Positions 54,871 to 64,000 of a stretch of DNA of 64,000 nt are shown here, piece after piece (within the stretch, counting starts at the first letter, position 1; the number at the start of each line of letters is the position of its first letter). The position numbers were made by a program, and so were the translations under genes. This DNA comes from Patiria miniata (lineage: Eukaryota; Echinodermata; Asteroidea; Valvatida; Asterinidae), in assembly GCF_015706575.1 (NCBI RefSeq), contig NW_024037051.1, forward strand, positions 1,426,001 to 1,490,000, written 5' to 3'. The notes beneath the pieces are model-generated. The model had not been told where the DNA came from and did not search any database. It worked only from the letters and a program-made list of their open reading frames with translations.

Positions 54871-57050
54871 CTTCCGAAAAAGGTATAGTTTGTGCAGAAC
54901 TTCCCAGGTTAAGGTACCGTTAGACCGCGATATACGAAGTTCGTGTCGCGGGCGCTTGCAGGCATGGCTGTTAGACTGACTGCACATAGGGGTACTATAC
55001 TGGCATTGATGCGCTATATCTTGAATTTTCTCCGCAAGTATTGGGTTTCAAGACCTGTCCTTTTGCCAGCTTGTTGGCCTGATCACAAGCTTCCGAACAA
55101 GGTATAGTTTGTGCAGAACTTCCCAGGTTAAGGTACCGTTAGGCCGCGATATACGAAGTTCGTGTAGCGTGCGCTTGCAGGCATGGCTGTTAGACTGACT
55201 GCACATAGGGGTTCTACTGGCATTGATGCGCTATATCTTGAATTTTCTCCGCAAGTACTGGGTTTCAAGACCTGTCCTTTTGCCAGCTTGTTGGCCTGAT
55301 CACAAGCTTCCGAACAAGGTATAGATTGTGCAGAACTTCCCAGGTTAAGGTACCGTTAGCCGCGATATACGAAGTTCGTGTCGCGGGCGCTTGCAGGCAT
55401 GGCTGTTAGACTGACTGCACATAGGGGTACTATACTGGCATTGATGCGCTATATCTTGAATTTTCTCCGCAAGTACTGGGTTTCAAGACCTGTCCTTTTG
55501 CCAGCTTGTTGGCCTGATCACAAGCTTCCAAACAAGGTATAGTTTGTGCAGAACTTCCCAGGTTAAGGTACCGTTAGACCGCGATATACGAAGTTCTTGT
55601 CGCGGGCGCTTGCAGGCATGGCTGTTAGACTGACTGCACATAGGGGTTCTACTGGCATTGATGCGCTATATCTTGAAATTTCTCCGCACTACTGGTTTCA
55701 AGACCTGTCCTTTTGCCAGCTTGTTGGCCTGATCACAAGCTTCCGAACAAGGTATAGTTTGTGCAGAACTTCCCAGGTTAAGGTACCGTTAGGCCGCGAT
55801 ATACGAAGTTCGTGTCGCGGGCGCGCTTGCAGGCATGGCTGTTAGACTGACTGCACATAGGGGTACTATACTGGCATTGATGCGCTATATCTTAAATTTT
55901 CTCCGCAAGTACTGGGTTTCAAGACCTGTCCTTTTGCCAGCTTGTTGGCCTGATCACAAGCTTCCGAAAAAGGTATAGTTTGTGCAGAACTTCCCAGGTT
56001 AAGGTACCGTTAGACCGCGATATACGAAGTTCGTGTCGCGGGCGCTTGCAGGCATGGCTGTTAGACTGACTGCACATAGGGGTACTATACTGGCATTGAT
56101 GCGCTATATCTTAAATTTTCTCCGCAAGTATTGGGTTTCAAGACCTGTCCTTTTGCCAGCTTGTTGGCCTGATCACAAGCTTCCGAACAAGGTATAGTTT
56201 GTGCAGAACTTCCCAGGTTAAGGTACCGTTAGGCCGCGATATACGAAGTTCGTGTAGCGTGCGCTTGCAGGCATGGCTGTTAGACTGACTGCACATAGGG
56301 TTCTACTGGCATTGATGCGCTATATCTTGAATTTTCTCCGCAAGTACTGGGTTTCAAGACCTGTCCTTTTGCCAGCTTGTTGGCCTGATCACAAGCTTCC
56401 GAACAAGGTATAGATTGTGCAGAACTTCCCAGGTTAAGGTACCGTTAGGCCGCGATATACGAAGTTCGTGTCGCGGGCGCTTGCAGGCATGGCTGTTAGA
56501 CTGACTGCACATAGGGGTACTATACTGGCATTGATGCGCTATATCTTGAATTTTCTCCGCAAGTACTGGGTTTCAAGACCTGTCCTTTTGCCAGCTTGTT
56601 GGCCTGATCACAAGCTTCCGAACAAGGTATAGTTTGTGCAGAACTTCCCAGGTTAAGGTACCGTTAGGCCGCGATATACGAAGTTCGTGTCGCGGGCGCT
56701 TGCAGGCATGGCTGTTAGACTGACTGCACATAGGGGTTCTACTGGCATTGATGCGCTATATCTTGAATTTTTCACCGCGAGTACTGGGTTTCAAGACCTG
56801 TCCTTTTGCCAGCTTGTTGGCCTGATCACAAGCTTCCGAACAAGGTATAGTTTGTGCAGAACTTCCCAGGTTAAGGTACCGTTATGCCGCGATATACGAA
56901 GTTCGTGTCGCGGGCGCTTGCAGGCATGGCTGTTAGACTAACTGCACATAGGGGTACTATACTGGCATTGATGCGCTATATCTTGAATTTTCTCCGCAAG
57001 TACTGGGTTTCAAGACCTGTCCTTTTGCCGGCTTGTTGACCTGATCACAA
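54871..57050. repeat. Five-monomer higher-order repeat, two copies of 1,090 bp
   Basis: Private variants recur 1,090 bp apart: TTCCGAAAAAGG (54872 and 55962), AGTATTGGG (55037 and 56127), TGTAGCGTGCGC (55163 and 56253) and TAGATTGTG (55322 and 56411). This equals five monomers. Confidence 0.75.
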
Positions 57051-60000
57051 GCTTCCGAACAAGGTATAGTTTGTGCAGAACTTCCCAGGTTAAGGTACCG
57101 TGAGGCCGCGATATACGAAGTTCGTGTCGCGGGCGCTTGCAGGCATGGCTGTTAGACTGACTGCACATAGGGGTTCTACTGGCATTGATGCGCTATATCT
57201 TGAATTTTCTCCGCAAGTACTGGGTTTCAAGACCTGTCCTTTTGTCAGCTTGTTGGCCTGATCACAAGCTTCCGAACAAGGTATAGTTTGTGCAGAACTT
57301 CCCAGGTTAAGGTACCGTTAGGCCGCGATATACGAAGTTCGTGTCGCGGGGGCTTGCAGGCATGGCAGTTAGACTGACTGCACATAGGGGTTCTACTGGC
57401 ATTGATGCGCTATATCTTGAATTTTCTCCGCAAGTACTGGGTTTCAAGACCTGTCCTTTTGCCAGCTTGTTGGCCTGATCACAAGCTTCCGAACAAGGTA
57501 TAGTTTGTGCAGAACTTCCCAGGTTAAGGTACCGTTAGGCCGCGATATACGAAGTTCGTGTCGCGGGCGCTTGCAGGCATGGCTGTTAGACTATCTGCAC
57601 ATAGGGGTACTATACTGGCATTGATGCGCTATATCTTAAATTTTCTCCGCAAGTACTGGTATCAAGACCTGTCCTTTTGCCGGCTTGTTGGCCTGATCAC
57701 AAGCTTCCGAACAAGGTATAGTTTGTGCAGAACTTCGCAGGTTAAGGTACCGTTAGGCCGCGATATACGAAGTTCGTGTCGCGTGCGCTTGCAGGCATGG
57801 CTGTTAGACTGACTGCACATAGGGGTTCTACTGGCATTGATGCGCTATATCTTGAATTTTCTCCGCAAGTACTGGTTTCAAGACCTGTCCTTTTGCCAGC
57901 TTGTTGGCCTGATCACAAGCTTCCGAACAAGGTATAGTTTGTGCAGAACTTCCCAGGTTAAGGTACCGTTAGGCCGCGATATACGAAGTTCGTGTCGCGG
58001 GCGCTTGCAGGCATGGCTGTTAGACTGACTGCACATAGGGGTTCTACTGGTATTGATGCGCTATATCTTGAATTTTCACCGCCAGTACTGGGTTTCAAGA
58101 CCTGTATATTTGCCAGCTTGTTGGCCTGATCACAAGCTTCCGAACAAGGTATAGTTTGTGCAGAACTTCCCAGGTTAAGGTACCGTTATGCCGCGATATA
58201 CGAAGTTCGTGTCGCGTGCGCTTGCAGGCATGGCTGTTAGACTGACTGCACATAGGGGTACTATACTGGCATTGATGCGCTATATCTTGAATTTTCTCCG
58301 CAAGTACTGGGTTTCAAGACCTGTCCTTTTGCCAGCTTGTTGGCCTGATCACAAGCTTCCGAACAAGGTATAGTTTGTGCAGAATTCCCAGGTTAAGGTA
58401 CCGTTAGGCCGCGATATACGAAGTTCGTGTCGCGGGCGCTTGCAGGCATGGCTGTTAGACTGACTGCACATAGGGGTACTATACTGGCATTGATGCGCTA
58501 TATCTTAATTTTCTCCGCAAGTACTGGGTTTCAAGACCTGTCCTTTTGCCAGCTTGTTGGCCTGATCACAAGCTTCCGAACAAGGTATAGTTTGTGCAGA
58601 ACTTCCCAGGTTAAGGTACCGTTAGGCCGCGATATACGAAGTTCGTGTCGCGGGCGCTTGCAGGCATGGCTGTTAGACTGACTGCACATAGGGGTTCTAT
58701 ACTGGCATTGATGCGCTATATCTTGAATTTTCTCCGCAAGTACTGGGTTTCAAGACCTGTCCTTTTGCCAGCTTGTTGGCCTGATCACAAGCTTCCGAAC
58801 AAGGTATAGTTTGTGCAGAACTTCCTAGGTTAAGGTACCGTTAGGCCGCGATATACGAAGTTCGTGTAGCGTGCGCTTGCAGGCATGGCTGTTAGACTGA
58901 CTGCACATAGGGGTACTACTGGCATTGATGCGCTATATCTTGAATTTTCTCCGCAAGTACTGGGTTTCAAGACCTGTCCTTTTGCCAGCTTGTTGGCCTG
59001 ATCACAAGCTTCCGAACAAGGTATAGTTTGTGCAGAACTTCCCAGGTTAAGGTACCGTTAGGCCGCGATATACGAAGTTCGTGTCGCGGGCGCTTGCAGG
59101 CATGGCTGTTAGACTGACTGCACATAGGGGTACTATACTGGCATTGATGCGCTATATCTTGAATTTTCTCCGCAAGTACTAAGTTTCAAGACCTGTCCTT
59201 TTGCCGGCTTGTTGGCCTGATCACAAGCTTCCGAACAAGGTATAGTTTGTGCAGAACTTCCCAGGTTAAGGTACCGTTAGGCCGCGATATACGAAGTTCG
59301 TGTCGCGGCGCTTGCAGGCATGGCTGTTAGACTGACTGCACATAGGGGTACTATACTGGCATTGATGCGCTATATCTTGAATTTTCTCCGCAAGTACTAG
59401 TTTCAAGACCTGTCCTTTTGCCGGCTTGTTGGCCTGATCACAAGCTTCCGAACAAGGTATAGTTTGTGCAGAACTTCCCAGGTTAAGGTACCGTTAGGCC
59501 GCGATATACGAAGTTCGTGTCGCGGGCGCTTGCAGGCATGGCTGTTAGACTGACTGCACATAGGGGTACTATACTGGCATTGATGCGCTATATCTTGAAT
59601 TTTCTCCGCAAGTACTGGGTTTCAAGACCTGTCCTTTTGCCAGCTTGTTGGCCTGATCACAAGCTTCCGAACAAGGTATAGTTTGTGCAGAACTTCCCAG
59701 GTTAAGGTACCGTTAGGCCGCGATATACGAAGTTCGTGTCGCGGGCGCTTGCAGGCATGGCTGTTAGACTGACTGCACATAGGGGTACTACTGGCATTGA
59801 TGCGCTATATCTTGAATTTTCTCCGCAAGTACTGGGTTTCAAGACCTGTCCTTTTGCCAGCATGTTGGCCTGATCACAAGCTTCCGAACAAGGTATAGTT
59901 TGTGCAGAACTTCCCAGGTTAAGGTACCGTTAGCCGCGATATACGAAGTTCGTGTCGCGGGCGCTTGCAGGCATGGCTGTTAGACTGACTGCACATAGGG

Positions 60001-63000
60001 TTCTACTACTGGCATTGATGCGCTATATCTTGAAATTTCTCCGCAAGTACTGGGTTTCAAGACCTGTCCTTTTGCCAGCTTGTTGGCCTGATCACAAGCT
60101 TCCGAACAAGGTATAGTTTGTGCAGAACTTCCCAGGTTAAGGTACCGTTAGGCCGCGATATACGAAGTTCGTGTCGCGGGCGCTTGCAGGCATGGCTGTT
60201 AGACTGACTGCACATAGGGGTACTATACTGGCATTGATGCGCTATATCTTGAATTTTCTCCGCAAGTACTGGTTTCAAGACCTGTCCTTTTGCCAGCTTG
60301 TTGGCCTGATCACAAGCTTCCGAAAAAGGTATAGTTTGTGCAGAACTTCCCAGGTTAAGGTACCGTTAGGCCGCGATATACGAAGTTCGTGTCGCGGGCG
60401 CTTGCAGGCATGGCTGTTAGACTGACTGCACATAGGGGTACTACTGGCATTGATGCGCTATATCTTGAATTTTCTCCGCAAGTACTGGTTTCAAGACCTG
60501 TCCTTTTGCCAGCTTGTTGGCCTGATCACAAGCTTCCGAACAAGGTATAGTTTGTGCAGAACTTCCCAGGTTAAGGTACCGTTAGGCCGCGATATACGAA
60601 GTTCGTGTCGCGGGCGCTTGCAGGCATGGCTGTTAGACTGACTGCACATAGGGGTTCTACTGGCATTGATGCGCTATATCTTGAATTTTCTCCGCAAGTA
60701 CTGGGTTTCAAGACCTGTCCTTTTGCCAGCTTGTTGGCCTGATCACAAGCTTCCGAACAAGGTATAGTTTGTGCAGAACTTCCCAGGTTAAGGTACCGTT
60801 AGGCCGCGATATACGAAGTTCGTGTCGCGGGCGCTTGCAGGCATGGCTGTTAGACTGACTGCACATAGGGTACTATACTGGCATTGATGCGCTATATCTT
60901 AAATTTTCTCCGCAAGTACTAAGTTTCAAGACCTGTCCTTTTGCCGCTTGTTGGCCTGATCACAAGCTTCCGAACAAGGTATAGTTTGTGCAGAACTTCC
61001 CAGTTAAGGTACCGTTAGGCCGCGATATACGAAGTTCGTGTCGCGGGCGCTTGCAGGCATGGCTGTTAGACTGACTGCACATAGGGGTACTATACTGGCA
61101 TTGATGCGCTATATCTTAAATTTTCTCCGCAAGTACTGGTTTCAAGACCTGTCCTTTTGCCAGCTTGTTGGCCTGATCACAAGCTTCCGAACAAGGTATA
61201 GTTTGTGCAGAACTTCCCAGGTTAAGGTACCGTTAGGCCGCGATATACGAAGTTCGTGTCGCGGGCGCTTGCAGGCATGGCTGTTAGACTGACTGCACAT
61301 AGGGGTACTATACTGGCATTGATGCGCTATATCTTAAATTTTCTCCGCAAGTACTGGGTTTCAAGACTGTCCTTTGCCAGCTTGTTGGCCTGATCACAAG
61401 CTTCCGAACAAGGTATAGTTTGTGCAGAACTTCCCAGGTTAAGGTACCGTTAGGCCGCGATATACGAAGTTCGTGTCGCGGGCGCTTGCAGGCATGGCTG
61501 TTAGACTGACTGCACATAGGGGTTCTATACTGGCATTGATGCGCTATATCTTGAATTTTCTCCGCAAGTACTGGGTTTCAAGACCTGTCCTTTTGCCGGC
61601 TTGTTGGCCTGATCACAAGCTTCCAAACAAGGTATAGTTTGTGCAGAACTTCCCAGGTTAAGGTACCGTTAGACCGCGATATACGAAGTTCGTGTCGCGG
61701 GCGCTTGCAGGCATGGCTGTTAGACTGACTGCACATAGGGGTACTACTGGCATTGATGCGCTATATCTTGAAATTTCTCCGCAAGTACTGGTTTCAAGAC
61801 CTGTCCTTTTGCCAGCTTGTTGGCCTGATCACAAGCTTCCGAACAAGGTATAGTTTGTGCAGAACTTCCCAGGTTAAGGTACCGTTAGGCCGCGATATAC
61901 GAAGTTCGTGTCGCGGGCGCTTGCAGGCATGGCTGTTAGACTGACTGCACATAGGGGTACTATACTGGCATTGATGCGCTATATCATGAATTTTCTCCGC
62001 AAGTACTGGGTTTCAAGACCTGTCCTTTTGCCAGCTTGTTGGCCTGATCACAAGCTTCCGAACAAGGTATAGTTTGTGCAGAACTTCCCAGGTTAAGGTA
62101 CCGTTAGGCCGCGATATACGAAGTTCGTGTCGCGGGCGCTTGCAGGCATGGCTGTTAGACTGACTGCACATAGGGGTACTACTGGCATTGATGCGCTATA
62201 TCTTGAATTTTCTCCGCAAGTACTGGGTTTCAAGACCTGTCCTTTGCCAGCTTGTTGGCCTGATCACAAGCTTCCGAACAAGGTATAGTTTGTGCAGAAC
62301 TTCCCAGGTTAAGGTACCGTTAGGCCGCGATATACGAAGTTCGTGTCGCGGGCGCTTGCAGGCATGGCTGTTAGACTGACTGCACATAGGGGTACTACTG
62401 GCATTGATGCGCTATATCTTGAATTTTCTCCGCAAGTACTGTTTCAAGACCTGTCCTTTTGCGGCTTGTTGGCCTGATCACAAGCTTCCGAACAAGGTAT
62501 AGTTTGTGCAGAACTTCCCAGTTAAGGTACCGTTAGGCCGCGATATACGAAGTTCGTGTCGCGGGCGCTTGCAGGCATGGCTGTTAGACTGACTGCACAT
62601 AGGGGTACTACTGGCATTGATGCGCTATATCTTAAATTTTCTCCGCAAGTACTGGGTTTCAAGACCTGTCCTTTTGCCGGCTTGTTGGCCTGATCACAAG
62701 CTTCCGAACAAGGTATAGTTTGTGCAGAACTTCCCAGGTTAAGGTACCGTTAGGCCGCGATATACGAAGTTCGTGTCGCGGGCGCTTGCAGTCATGGCTG
62801 TTAGACTGACTGCACATAGGGGTACAATACTGGCATTGATGCGCTATATCTTGAATTTTCTCCGCATACTGGGTTTCAAGAACTGTCCTATTGCCAGCTT
62901 GTTGGCCTGATCACAAGCTTCCGAACAAGGTATAGTTTGTGCAGAACTTCCCAGGTTAAGGTACCGTTAGGCCGCGATATACGAAGTCCGTGTCGCGGCG

Positions 63001-63670
63001 CTTGCAGGCATGGCTGTTAGACTGACTGCACATAGAGTACTATACTGGCATTGATGCGCTATATCTTGAATTTTCTCCGCAAGTACTGGGTTCAAGACCT
63101 GTCCTTTTGTCGGCTTGTTGGCCTGATCACAAGCTTCCAAACAAGTATAGTTTGTGCAGAACTTCCCAGGTTAAGGTACCGTTAGACCGGATATACGAAG
63201 TTCGTGTCGCGGGCGCTTGCAGGCATGGCTGTTAGACTGACTGCACATAGGGTTCTACTACTGGCATTGATGCGCTATATCTTGAATTTCCTCCGCACTA
63301 CTGGGTTTCAAGACCTGTCCTTTTGCCAGCTTGTTGGCCTGATCACAGCTTCCGACAAGGTATAGTTTGTGCAGAACTTCCAGGTTATGGTACCGTTAGG
63401 CCGCGATATACGAAGTTCGTGTCGCGGGCGCTTGCAGGCATGGCTGTTAGAACTGACTGCACATAGGGTTACTATACTGGCATTGATGCGCTATATCTTG
63501 AATTTTCTCCGCAAGTACTGGGTTTCAAGACCTGTCCTTTTGCCAGCTTGTTGGCCTGATCACAAGCTTCCGAAAAAGGTATAGTTTGTGCAGAACTTCC
63601 CAGGTTAAGGTACCGTTAGACCGCGATATACGAAGTTCGTGTCGCGGGCGCTTGCAGGCATGGCTGTTAA

Positions 63671-64000
63671 NNNNNNNNNNNNNNNNNNNNNNNNNNNNNN
63701 NNNNNNNNNNNNNNNNNNNNNNNNNNNNNNNNNNNNNNNNNNNNNNNNNNNNNNNNNNNNNNNNNNNNNNNNNNNNNNNNNNNNNNNNNNNNNNNNNNNN
63801 NNNNNNNNNNNNNNNNNNNNNNNNNNNNNNNNNNNNNNNNNNNNNNNNNNNNNNNNNNNNNNNNNNNNNNNNNNNNNNNNNNNNNNNNNNNNNNNNNNNN
63901 NNNNNNNNNNNNNNNNNNNNNNNNNNNNNNNNNNNNNNNNNNNNNNNNNNNNNNNNNNNNNNNNNNNNNNNNNNNNNNNNNNNNNNNNNNNNNNNNNNNN
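63671..64000. other. Assembly gap (N) to window end
   Basis: 330 Ns lie within the window. Satellite B runs into the gap, so its true end is not seen. Confidence 0.99.

Larger units (their letters stand above)
54863..63670. repeat. Satellite array B, right block
   Basis: About 40 monomers of the 217/219-bp satellite, in the same orientation and phase as the left block. Copies here are more varied (TAGCGTGCGC, TATTGGG, TAGATTGTG, TTCCGAAAAAGG), and some variants recur together as a higher-order repeat. Variation rises again towards the terminal gap. Confidence 0.97.

Noticed and set aside
32807..63584. Dozens of 60- to 84-residue open frames starting with variants of MSRALAGMAV or MRYIL on the plus strand and MCSQSNSHAC on the minus strand
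   Set aside because: They recur with the satellite period and drift in length with every indel. They are translations of the repeat, not genes.

Overview
The window is nuclear DNA of an animal. It has spliced genes with GT-AG introns, a Ty3/gypsy retrotransposon, several families of small inverted-repeat transposons, tRNA-derived SINEs and two large satellite arrays. A marine invertebrate, most likely a deuterostome such as an echinoderm, fits the animal GH3-type genes and the K02A2.6/SURL-like retroelement. This placement is an impression, since no marker gene settles it.

1-6990: no gene recognised. The stretch holds paired short hairpins (30-208), a dense array of TGA(C/G)TCA motifs that looks like the ends of a non-autonomous transposon (704-1644), a possible structured RNA (about 2119-2258), a TTAA-flanked MITE with a 38-bp palindrome inside (2325-2842) and a clean hAT-type MITE with an 8-bp target duplication (3555-3946).

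6990-27240: a tandem array of GH3-family (acyl-acid amido-synthetase-like) genes on the + strand. Copy 1 (7140-18496) can be assembled into seven exons with consistent splice phases, encoding 635 residues. Copy 2 (20991-24984) has the same seven exons, but exon 2 lacks one T, which causes a frameshift and early stop. At 26620-27240 the promoter-side flank of a third copy is recognisable, but its coding exons are missing. Intron 4 of copy 1 is 7.8 kb against 0.2 kb in copy 2. The difference is a fold-back MITE plus a roughly 7-kb nested insertion that contains a 1,119-bp unit repeated three times almost perfectly.

25286-28300: a long fold-back hairpin, a CGAGTAC-rich array and a possible BED-finger transposase relic. 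28304-32270 is a satellite of about 165 bp. After a 500-N gap comes a second satellite of 217/219 bp, which fills 32771-63670 apart from one insertion. That insertion (49579-54862) is a complete Ty3/gypsy element on the - strand with 142/143-bp LTRs, a 5-bp target duplication and one intact 1,383-residue gag-pol frame. The window ends in Ns.

The two GH3 copies act as a built-in control: wherever copy 1 carries an insertion that copy 2 lacks, copy 2 shows the empty site. The satellite does the same for the retrotransposon.
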